From Crenarchaeota archaeon SCGC AAA471-B05 (GTDB lineage: Archaea; Thermoproteota; Thermoprotei; Gearchaeales; Gearchaeaceae): DNA of 16,103 bases. Under the pieces are notes generated by a model. That model ran no database searches. It was given only the letters and a program-made list of their open reading frames with translations, and was not told the DNA's origin. The stretch spans positions 14,836-30,938 of the forward strand of contig AQYM01000028.1 in NCBI GenBank assembly GCA_000380705.1, in the 5' to 3' direction. Position numbers and translations under genes: made by a program. Positions 1 to 6,529 of this stretch are shown here, one piece after another. Numbering within the stretch: the stretch's first letter is position 1; every line of letters begins with the position of its first letter.

Positions 1-665
1 ACAGGATTTATGGAAAAATATCTTCCTTTAAATTTGCATTTATACCATTTTCTATTATATATCACCTTTAAAGTCTGTAAATTCGATTTATATATTGCAA
101 CTTCATTTTCAATTTCAAATAATAATGGTTTAACCATTGCGTTCTCTTCCAATACCACTTCCTTGATCTTATCAGTATTTCTCCTTCCAAAAATAACAAT
201 ATCTATATCAGAATAAATACTATTGGATAGACTAATTAAAAGAGAACCTGTAATACCAAAAAAATAGGAAGGAAGAGAGGTTTTATTTGTTAATATTTCC
301 AATATTTCTATAAATCTTTTAAATAAATCTTTATTAATACTATAAGAAGCCCAATCATCTGTATAATATCTTTTTTTAATTTTATTAATATTGATCATAG
401 GTAAATAAGTATCAAAATTATTATCAAAGATTAAATATTTATTAATTATATCTGAACTTATTATATCATTAATTCCATATCTTTTTAATACTCTATCATA
501 ATAGAAACCACTTTTAAACCAATAGGTTCCATAGTTAACTTTAATATATCTAGGTATACAAACTATGTAATCTTTAGGATGAACATATCCTATGACTTGG
601 AAAAATCCTTCATCAGTTTCTAAAAAATCTTTATCTTTTAATAAAAACCTTTTAAGCCTTAACAT
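1..665 (-). CDS. Predicted nucleotidyltransferase (COG1665-like), 3' end cut by window edge
   Basis: The reading frame is open from an ATG at 665-663 to the left edge: 221 codons are visible and the C-terminus is missing. Residues about 137-160 carry the nucleotidyltransferase-fold signature: GITGS, then SDIDIVIFG, with D153 and D155 as the expected metal-binding pair. The N-terminal part (DFLETDEGFFQVIGYVHP, about 13-30) resembles the leading domain of archaeal predicted nucleotidyltransferases of the COG1665 type; that match is from memory of the family. The substrate is unknown; nucleotide transfer is inferred from the motif. The start overlaps the stop of the upstream gene in a TAATG arrangement (the A is shared), so translation is probably coupled and the two genes form one transcript. 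I see no frameshift in the visible part. Confidence 0.82.
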   Translation of the reverse strand, partial: MLRLKRFLLKDKDFLETDEGFFQVIGYVHPKDYIVCIPRYIKVNYGTYWFKSGFYYDRVLKRYGINDIISSDIINKYLIFDNNFDTYLPMININKIKKRYYTDDWASYSINKDLFKRFIEILEILTNKTSLPSYFFGITGSLLISLSNSIYSDIDIVIFGRRNTDKIKEVVLEENAMVKPLLFEIENEVAIYKSNLQTLKVIYNRKWYKCKFKGRYFSINP

Positions 666-1534
666 TAAGAAGAAGCCAAATAATACTTGGAAGTTAAAGG
701 ACCATAACCTTCTCTAATAAGTTTTTTCTCTTTAATTAATTCTTCACATGCCCTAAGAACATCTTTTGATTTTACACGCATTTTTTCACCATAGCTTATT
801 AACATAACTAATTTTCCTAGAGTCATTGGACCATAATTTTTTATATAATTTAAAACTAATTTTTTCATAAGCGATAAATCTTGATATTCTTCTATTTTAT
901 CAAATATATTTAAATTTACTTTAGCATAAAAGGTTTTATTTTGATCTTTAATTTCTAAGATTAATTCACATAATAAAGCAGAAAATCTATTAAAAAAAGT
1001 TAAAGGTAATTTTTCATTAATAATTAAATTAAAAATATTTTCTGAAGTTGATTCTATTTTAGGATGAAGAATTTTTATTTCTTTTTCAAATTTAAGATCT
1101 AAAATTTCTTTTAAAAATATCTTGGAACTATTTATAATTATTTTTTTATCTGATTCTAAAATAATTTTTTGATTTGAAGTGATATTAAGATTTATTTTTA
1201 ATTTAAAATTATTAAAATCGAGAATTTCTTCTTTTAGATTATCTGTTTTAGTTAATACATATAATTCTTGTTCATAAATTTTCTTTATTTTTTGATCATA
1301 TATAGTTAAATACCATGTTATCGAAAAGTTTTCACCATAATAAGTGGGTGGCATTTTTTTAGGTATGGGTATATAACATTCATAATTTTTAAACTTTGTA
1401 ATATAATGGTAATGCACTATTTCCTTTTCCTTTCTTTTCTCGATACATGTTAATTCCGCAATATACCAGTATTTATTATTTGATTTCAAAGATAAAAGTT
1501 CACCAGTATACGCTATAAGCTTAGTATTTGACAT
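665..1534 (-). CDS. Arrestin-like beta-sandwich protein with C-terminal winged helix (unknown function)
   Basis: This 289-residue protein has no signal peptide or membrane segment and is probably cytoplasmic. Residues 1-215 are beta-rich. Around 53-77 there is a stretch of the type CYIPIPKKMPPTYYGENFSI followed by TWYL, which resembles the 'PIP..PPty.G....WyL' signature of arrestin/Spo0M-type lobes. A second, weaker copy (LPLTFF followed by SALLCELILEI, 176-195) would be the second lobe. Residues about 222-286 (LMKKLVLNYIKNYGPMTLGKL to GPLTSKYYL) look like a winged-helix domain in which a helix-turn-helix is followed by a beta wing. It is the first gene of a two-gene unit with the nucleotidyltransferase. 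Its ATG lies about 26-30 nt from an AT-rich box in the divergent spacer, so the message is likely leaderless. The fold assignment is inference; the function is unknown. Confidence 0.72.
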   Translation of the reverse strand: MSNTKLIAYTGELLSLKSNNKYWYIAELTCIEKRKEKEIVHYHYITKFKNYECYIPIPKKMPPTYYGENFSITWYLTIYDQKIKKIYEQELYVLTKTDNLKEEILDFNNFKLKINLNITSNQKIILESDKKIIINSSKIFLKEILDLKFEKEIKILHPKIESTSENIFNLIINEKLPLTFFNRFSALLCELILEIKDQNKTFYAKVNLNIFDKIEEYQDLSLMKKLVLNYIKNYGPMTLGKLVMLISYGEKMRVKSKDVLRACEELIKEKKLIREGYGPLTSKYYLASS

Positions 1535-1577
1535 TTTATACGTTAAATAAATAAGCTAGCTAATTAATTTTTAATCG
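1535..1577. promoter_or_regulatory. Divergent promoter region, probably leaderless both ways
   Basis: This 43-bp spacer separates two divergent ATG starts. An AT-rich element at 1543-1555 (TTAAATAAATAAG) sits about 26-30 nt before the plus-strand ATG at 1578. An AT-rich element at 1561-1572 sits about 27-35 nt before the minus-strand ATG at 1534. No Shine-Dalgarno site precedes either start. The spacing fits archaeal TATA boxes of leaderless transcripts, but the base composition makes single boxes unreliable. Confidence 0.45.
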
Positions 1578-1937
1578 ATGGATGAGAAAAAAAGAAAAAA
1601 ATACATAGAAAAAATAATAGAACTTATAGATGATAATGAGAATCAAAATGTGAAAATCTTGTTTTATTCAGATGAATACGTAATAAATGTTATGGATAAG
1701 CTTTATCAACGATGGAATAATAATAATCAAAATGGCATTCCTTTGGAATATGCAACAGATGAAGAATTATTAAACTTGTACAAAAGAGCAGCTTATTATC
1801 AATCTAAACCTATTTACTATAGTTACAATGTAATGTATAAAGATGAAACGAAAAAACAAAAACTAAAGATACCGACAGTATGGGATAAATTTAAAGAAAT
1901 CTTTAAAAGGTTATTTTTAGGCGGAGCTAGCGCATAA
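1578..1937 (+). CDS. Hypothetical protein, 119 residues
   Basis: I do not recognise this protein. It is hydrophilic and highly charged, starting with a Lys/Glu-rich helix (MDEKKRKKYIEKIIELIDD), followed by a Tyr/Asn-rich middle section and ending in an amphipathic helix (VWDKFKEIFKRLFLGGASA, about 101-119) that could bind a membrane surface or a partner. There is no signal peptide, no Cys pairs and no obvious catalytic motif. The start is the first ATG after a TATA-like element at the proper leaderless distance. It is transcribed away from the arrestin-like gene and converges on the ATPase gene of the importer with only 3 bp between the stops. The open frame fills the gap between two real genes almost exactly, which favours it being a gene; a lineage-restricted protein is likely. 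Confidence 0.6.
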   Translation: MDEKKRKKYIEKIIELIDDNENQNVKILFYSDEYVINVMDKLYQRWNNNNQNGIPLEYATDEELLNLYKRAAYYQSKPIYYSYNVMYKDETKKQKLKIPTVWDKFKEIFKRLFLGGASA

Positions 1938-1940
1938 ATT

Positions 1941-3023
1941 TTAAGCTTTAGAAGACCTAATACTAATTATTTCAGAGAATTTATCAGGAATATTAATCGT
2001 ATCCTCATATCTTTTATTTCCGCTATATAAATGACATGCTACGTAATGGTTTGGTTTAATTTCAATTAGCTCAGGTTCAACTCTTTTACATATTTCCATA
2101 GCAAAAGGACATCTTGGATGGAATCTACAACCTGAAGGAATAAAAACGGAGCTTGGTATTTCTCCTATAATTTTCAGTTCTCTCATTCTAAATTTATTTT
2201 CAGGATTAGGTTCGGGTACTGCAGCTATAAGAGCTTGAGTATAAGGATGGAATGGATCATCTATGACTTGACCCGCAGGTCCTATTTCAACAATTTTACC
2301 TAAATACATTATAGCTATTCTATTAGCTATATATCTAGCTGTTGAAAGATCATGAGTAATGTAGAGATAGGTCAAATTAAATTTTTCCTTTAAACTTTTC
2401 ATCAATTCTAAAATTTCAGCCCTTATTGAAACATCTAACATCGATACGGGTTCATCAGCAACAATAAATTTTGGGTTTAATATTAAAGCCTTTGCAATAG
2501 CAACTCTTTGCCTTTGGCCTCCGCTCAATTGATGAGGAAATCTTCTCATAAATTCATCCGGAGGGACCAATTTAACTTCTTCTAAAATTTTGGAAACAAT
2601 TTCCATTCTTTCAGTTGAAGATTTTGCAATTTTATGAATAATTAAAGGTTCTTTTAAGGCTCCGCCAATAGTATATCTAGGATCAAGAGTACCGTAAGGA
2701 TCTTGAAATATTATTTGTACATTTCTTCTATAAGATTTTAATTCTTCTCCTTTAAGACTATTAACTAGAATATCCTTAAAAAATATATAGCCTTCTGTTA
2801 CATCTATAAGTTTGAGAATAAGTCTTCCAAGAGTTGTTTTCCCAGACCCGGATTCTCCTACAAGAGCTAAGGTTTCACCTTCATATATAGCTAAAGAAAC
2901 ACCATCTACTGCTTTAGCATAAAGTATAGGAAGTCTTCTTATTGTACCCCAAATACCTCTCCTTATTTGAAAGTATTTTTTAACGTTAATTAATGTAACA
3001 ATTTGATTTTCCATGTTAACCAT
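1941..3023 (-). CDS. dppF: Dpp/Opp-type ABC transporter ATP-binding protein (DppF/OppF-like)
   Basis: This 360-residue protein is one of the two cytoplasmic ATPases that power the importer encoded upstream. It has Walker A (GESGSGKT, 56-63), the Q-loop (IIFQDPYGTLDP, 104-115), the ABC signature LSGGQ (166-170), Walker B (FIVADE, 186-191) and the H-loop His224. The C-terminal oligopeptide-transporter module carries Cys299, Cys305, Cys312 and Cys330, which in the DppD/OppD family can hold a [4Fe-4S] cluster. It resembles DppF/OppF because of RRGIWG near residue 22 and FQDPYGTLDPR. An unusual 27-residue tail (334-360) follows the Cys module. The last part of that module is DNA-identical to the neighbouring ATPase over 115 bp. 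The start is ATG at 3023; ATG at 3014 (Met4) is an alternative. It is last in the operon, 17 bp after the preceding stop. Whether the substrate is peptide or sugar is not decided by sequence. Confidence 0.93.
   Translation of the reverse strand: MVNMENQIVTLINVKKYFQIRRGIWGTIRRLPILYAKAVDGVSLAIYEGETLALVGESGSGKTTLGRLILKLIDVTEGYIFFKDILVNSLKGEELKSYRRNVQIIFQDPYGTLDPRYTIGGALKEPLIIHKIAKSSTERMEIVSKILEEVKLVPPDEFMRRFPHQLSGGQRQRVAIAKALILNPKFIVADEPVSMLDVSIRAEILELMKSLKEKFNLTYLYITHDLSTARYIANRIAIMYLGKIVEIGPAGQVIDDPFHPYTQALIAAVPEPNPENKFRMRELKIIGEIPSSVFIPSGCRFHPRCPFAMEICKRVEPELIEIKPNHYVACHLYSGNKRYEDTINIPDKFSEIISIRSSKA
2025..2139. repeat. 115-bp perfect direct repeat, copy 1 (in dppF-like gene)
   Basis: This segment is base-for-base identical to 3050-3164 at a fixed offset of 1025. 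The flanking bases differ on both sides (2024 T against 3049 C; 2140 A against 3165 G). It encodes the C-terminal four-Cys module of the ATPase (about residues 296-333). Confidence 0.97.
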
Positions 3024-3040
3024 TTAATCAAATAATATTT

Positions 3041-4000
3041 TTATTTTCCATATAAATGACATGCTACGTAATGGTTTGGTTTAATTTCAATTAGCTCAGG
3101 TTCAACTCTTTTACATATTTCCATAGCAAAAGGACATCTTGGATGGAATCTACAACCTGAAGGAGGATTCCTTAAATCTGGGGGTAAGCCAGGAATAAAC
3201 TCTAATTTATTTACATCTTCTTTTAATCTTGGAATACTTCTAATTAATTTTTGTGTATACGGATGCAAAGGGTCTTTATAAATATCCATTGATTTACCAT
3301 ATTCAACTATTTTACCTGCATACATTATTGCTATTTTATCGGCCAACTCTGCGATTATACCCAAATCATGTGTAATTAGTATAATAGATATGTTAAATTT
3401 TGCTTGTAATTCTTTAAGTAAGTTAAGTATTTGTGCTTGAACTATAACATCTAATGCAGTTGTAGGTTCATCAGCGATAACTAATGGTGGTTTTAATAAA
3501 ATAGCCATACAAATCATTATTCTTTGTTTTTGACCACCACTCAATTCATGCGGATATCTTTTTAATATTGAAGGATCGAGCCCTACTAGCTTTACAGTGT
3601 CCACGATAATTTCTTTAGCTTTACTTTCTTCTATATTTGAATGATATTTAAATACTTCCAAAAGTTGGTAGCCTACAGTATATACAGGTGTTAATCCATG
3701 CAATGCACCTTGGAAAATCATCGATATTTTTTTCATCCTAATTTTTGTTCGAAACTCTTCTTCAGAAAGTCTTAATATATCTTCTCCTTCGAAAAAAATA
3801 TTACCTGAAACTATTTTACCTGGGGGCGGAATCAATCTTATAATAGAATAAGCTAATGTACTTTTACCGCAACCAGATTCTCCAGCTAGCCCCAATGTTT
3901 CCCCTCTTTCTATAGAAAGAGATACATCATCTACCGCTTTAACTATTCCTTTAGTTGTAAAAAAGTAAGTTTTTAGATTCCGTATTTCCAATAAAGGCAT
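3041..4000 (-). CDS. dppD: Dpp/Opp-type ABC transporter ATP-binding protein (DppD/OppD-like)
   Basis: This 319-residue protein is the second ATPase of the importer. Its motifs are Walker A (GESGCGKS, 40-47), the Q-loop (MIFQGALHGLTPVYTVG, about 94-110), LSGGQ (153-157), Walker B (LVIADE, 173-178) and the H-loop His211. The N-terminus (LEIRNLKTYFFTTKGIVKAV) and the Q-loop are typical of DppD/OppD rather than DppF. Cys283, Cys289, Cys296 and Cys314 form the C-terminal Fe-S-type module, after which the protein ends within three residues. The ATG at 4000 is 1 bp after the stop of the upstream permease, so translation is probably coupled; no convincing Shine-Dalgarno site is seen. The terminal 38 or so codons are identical in DNA to those of the downstream ATPase although the rest of the two genes is strongly diverged. 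Confidence 0.94.
   Translation of the reverse strand: MPLLEIRNLKTYFFTTKGIVKAVDDVSLSIERGETLGLAGESGCGKSTLAYSIIRLIPPPGKIVSGNIFFEGEDILRLSEEEFRTKIRMKKISMIFQGALHGLTPVYTVGYQLLEVFKYHSNIEESKAKEIIVDTVKLVGLDPSILKRYPHELSGGQKQRIMICMAILLKPPLVIADEPTTALDVIVQAQILNLLKELQAKFNISIILITHDLGIIAELADKIAIMYAGKIVEYGKSMDIYKDPLHPYTQKLIRSIPRLKEDVNKLEFIPGLPPDLRNPPSGCRFHPRCPFAMEICKRVEPELIEIKPNHYVACHLYGK
3050..3164. repeat. 115-bp perfect direct repeat, copy 2 (in dppD-like gene)
   Basis: This is the partner of 2025-2139. It covers the last part of the dppD-like gene, leaving only the final GK codons and the stop outside. Identity includes all third codon positions. Confidence 0.97.
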
Positions 4001-4001
4001 A

Positions 4002-5408
4002 TTATAATCTTCTTATTCTTGGATTTAAAATTTCATCTATAGAATGTCCTATAAAAACAAAGGCGATCGATACTCCTGCTATTAATAATCCAGGTGTAAT
4101 CCATAACCACCAATAACCATTTTGCACAGCAGCTACTTCAACTGCATGCCTTAACAGTTGTCCCCATGTTGGTAAAGTAGGATCACCTAAACCTAGATAA
4201 CTTAATCCTGCTTCAGTTAAAATTGCACCCGGAACTCCTAATGCAAGATTTGCATAAGCATAGGGCATCATTTGAGGTATAATATGTCTAAATATTATTC
4301 TAGACGAAGAAGCCCCCAACGCTCTAATAGATTCTATAAAAGCTGTTTCCTTTAACTGTAAAGTTATACTTCTAGCTACTCTAGCCAGACCCATCCAACC
4401 AAAAACGGAGATTAAGAAAATAATAATCCATATTGATCTGTTAGGACCTGCTATAACTAATAAAAGTATTAATATAGGGAAGACAGGTAAAGCGAGAAGA
4501 ACATCAACAATTCTCATCATCAATTCATCAACTTTTCCTCCTATATAACCTGAAATAGTACCATAAATTATTCCTATGATTACTGAAATTAATGAAGTAA
4601 GAAAACCTATCATTAAAGCTACCGGTGCACCCCAGACTATTCCTAACCAAAAATCCCTTTTATTTCCATCTGTACCCATCAAACCGTGCGTATTTCCGAT
4701 AATCTTTATCTCGTATTCTTTGATTTTTACAATACTATCGGAAATTATAATTAACTCAAAATTATAATTACCTTTCAATACTTCTGCTGTAGATGGTCTT
4801 AAAATTCCTTTTTCTAGCTTAGAAAATGGTATATGGGCTGATAATAAATTATCTGAGGTGATAATTCCTTGAGATTTCATATATTCTTCACCCAGTTTTA
4901 AAGATAACCAATCGTAAAGTGTTTTTCTTAAATCCAAATCGGTGATTCTTAGTTGCGAAGAATTATACAACGTAATATCATATTTAATAATTTCTCCATC
5001 AGGTCTCTTTATAATAAGTCTTGAAATTATACCTTGATCCTTTTTATAATATTCAGCGTTTATGTAAATTATTAATCCCGTAGGTAAACCTGAATAATCA
5101 TATTTTATGCTTGAAGATAAATTATAATAAATTAAACTGCCCATGTTTTTTTCATCATAATTATAATTATTCATGTCTAAAGTTGGAGCAAAAGGCTGAT
5201 TTGTAATATACATGAACCATTCTGGAGGAACAAGCATTGGATTATCTTTCCACTTATCCTTCAATGCCCATTCATTTAAACCAAGAGGTGCAGTAATTGG
5301 TGCTAGAATGGATAATATTATATAGAAAATTAATAGACCCAAACCTATTAATCCTAATTTTCTTTTTAAAAATTCTGAAAAGAATTCTCTTATTTTTTCA
5401 ATATACAT
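4002..5408 (-). CDS. dppC: Dpp/Opp-type ABC transporter permease (DppC/OppC-like) with large extracellular insert
   Basis: This integral membrane subunit has 468 residues against roughly 300 for a usual DppC. TM1 spans about 18-38. Core membrane segments begin near 256 and are preceded by the family signature around 'GTDGNKRDFWLGIVWGAPV' (245-263), the counterpart of 'GTDelGRDv...G.r.S'. The EAA cytoplasmic loop that contacts the ATPases lies at about 352-380 (ETAFIESIRALGASSSRIIF). The C-terminal half has the typical AGLSYLGLGDPTLPTWG (400-416). Residues about 45-240 between TM1 and the core are a hydrophilic, beta-rich insert expected outside the membrane. It contains the phrase LIIKRPDGEIIKYDITLY and sequons such as NLS and NSS. 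The start codon lies one base after the stop of the upstream permease. It pairs with the DppB-like subunit; the role of the insert is unknown. Confidence 0.92.
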   Translation of the reverse strand: MYIEKIREFFSEFLKRKLGLIGLGLLIFYIILSILAPITAPLGLNEWALKDKWKDNPMLVPPEWFMYITNQPFAPTLDMNNYNYDEKNMGSLIYYNLSSSIKYDYSGLPTGLIIYINAEYYKKDQGIISRLIIKRPDGEIIKYDITLYNSSQLRITDLDLRKTLYDWLSLKLGEEYMKSQGIITSDNLLSAHIPFSKLEKGILRPSTAEVLKGNYNFELIIISDSIVKIKEYEIKIIGNTHGLMGTDGNKRDFWLGIVWGAPVALMIGFLTSLISVIIGIIYGTISGYIGGKVDELMMRIVDVLLALPVFPILILLLVIAGPNRSIWIIIFLISVFGWMGLARVARSITLQLKETAFIESIRALGASSSRIIFRHIIPQMMPYAYANLALGVPGAILTEAGLSYLGLGDPTLPTWGQLLRHAVEVAAVQNGYWWLWITPGLLIAGVSIAFVFIGHSIDEILNPRIRRL

Positions 5409-5409
5409 T

Positions 5410-6477
5410 TTAGCCAGTTTTTACCCTCGGGTCAAATAATCCGTATAATATGTCCGCTATAAAATTAGCCAATATTATTAACAATGTGGAAATATAAAAG
5501 AAGGCTAAGATTATAGGTATGTCAAATTGCATTAAAGCTTCCCATATTAACATACCCATACCATTCCATTGGAAAATTGTTTCTGTTATTATGACTCCAC
5601 CAAAAATTCCAGCAATAGAAAAAGCTATTATTGTAATTATTGGCGGAGCTGAAGATTTTAATGCATGACCAAACAAAATTTTATTTTCTGGTAAACCTTT
5701 TGCTCTAGCCACCATAATAAAATCTTCAGCCAATGTTCCTATTAATAAATTTCTAACTACAAGAGCCCATCCTCCAAAAGAAACTATTACTAAAGCAGAA
5801 ACGGGGAGGATCATGTGTCTTAAAATATCAATATACTTCTCAAAATCTGAAGTATAAGTCCTTGTAGCGTCAACTATACCAAAGGCAGGTAATCTCCATT
5901 CATACGGAATTAAAGGATTGTATGCAAACAAATATTGTAAAACTAACCCTACCCACCATGCTGCAAAAGCATTACTAGTCAGTCCTATTATAATTATCGA
6001 TTTATCCATTATGGATTGTGGCCTATTTGCAGCCATTAATCCTAACCATAAACCTAAAATTGTTGTAATTAATGTTGAGGTTCCAAGCAATAAAACTGTC
6101 CTAGGTATTCTTTCTAAAATTATAACGCTAACGTCTCTACTTCCGCTTTCAGCTGTAAGATAATAAGCTTTACCAAAATTAAAGGTTAGAAGATCATATA
6201 AAACTCTCCATATCCTTTCGTACCATGGTTTATTTAATCCATAAGCGTTTATATAATATTCGATTCTTTCTTTAATATATTGATCAGTTTGCTCAGGAGA
6301 CATTTTTACTCCTCTTCTTATTAAATCGGTAACTTCCATTCTTACTATTTGTTTAATTTCTTGCATTTTAATATCAACATATAATGCATAGAACATTATG
6401 AAAGTCAATGTCATAATAACAATTATTATAAGGACCATATTCAAAGTCCTTATAGCTAAGTATTTATAAATACCCAT
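5410..6477 (-). CDS. dppB: Dpp/Opp-type ABC transporter permease (DppB/OppB-like)
   Basis: This 355-residue integral membrane subunit has the usual DppB plan: an N-terminal TM helix (about 10-33), an extracytoplasmic region with the family phrase YGLNKPWYERIW (79-90) and FNFGKAY (99-105), and a core of five TM helices from about 126. The EAA loop is at about 249-275 (LAEDFIMVARAKGLPENKIL). The end, LYGLFDPRVK (344-353), is typical of the family. The segment between TM1 and YGLNKP (35-75) is somewhat longer and more charged than usual. It follows the binding-protein gene after a 48-bp gap that contains a T-rich hairpin element, and its stop is one base before the DppC-like start. With the DppC-like protein it should form the translocation pore. 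Confidence 0.94.
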   Translation of the reverse strand: MGIYKYLAIRTLNMVLIIIVIMTLTFIMFYALYVDIKMQEIKQIVRMEVTDLIRRGVKMSPEQTDQYIKERIEYYINAYGLNKPWYERIWRVLYDLLTFNFGKAYYLTAESGSRDVSVIILERIPRTVLLLGTSTLITTILGLWLGLMAANRPQSIMDKSIIIIGLTSNAFAAWWVGLVLQYLFAYNPLIPYEWRLPAFGIVDATRTYTSDFEKYIDILRHMILPVSALVIVSFGGWALVVRNLLIGTLAEDFIMVARAKGLPENKILFGHALKSSAPPIITIIAFSIAGIFGGVIITETIFQWNGMGMLIWEALMQFDIPIILAFFYISTLLIILANFIADILYGLFDPRVKTG

Positions 6478-6503
6478 AATTCTTATAATAAAGAAAAGAA
6501 TAT

Positions 6504-6529
6504 AAAAAAATTAATTTTAAAAAAATTAA
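6504..6529 (-). terminator. A/T hairpin plus T7 tract after the binding-protein gene
   Basis: Read on the minus strand, TTAATTTT (6529-6522), a 3-nt TTT loop and AAAATTAA (6518-6511) form a perfect 8-bp inverted repeat, followed at once by seven T (6510-6504). The stop codon of the binding-protein gene lies in the first arm. Archaeal RNA polymerase terminates at T-runs, and an all-A/T stem would be weak at high temperature, so the T tract is the likelier signal. Partial termination here would give more binding protein than permease. Confidence 0.4.

Noticed and set aside
10..216. Plus-strand open frame of 68 codons at the left edge
   Set aside because: It lies antisense inside the nucleotidyltransferase gene, whose frame is open to the edge and carries a clear catalytic motif.
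2025..3164. The 115-bp repeat as part of a mobile element or a tandem duplication of whole genes
   Set aside because: There are no terminal inverted repeats, no transposase and no target-site duplication; the repeat is confined to a homologous protein module, so gene conversion explains it better.
4576..4767. Plus-strand open frame inside the DppC-like gene
   Set aside because: Antisense shadow of a well-supported permease; no start signal or recognisable protein.
5918..6163. Plus-strand open frame inside the DppB-like gene
   Set aside because: Antisense shadow of a conserved permease region.
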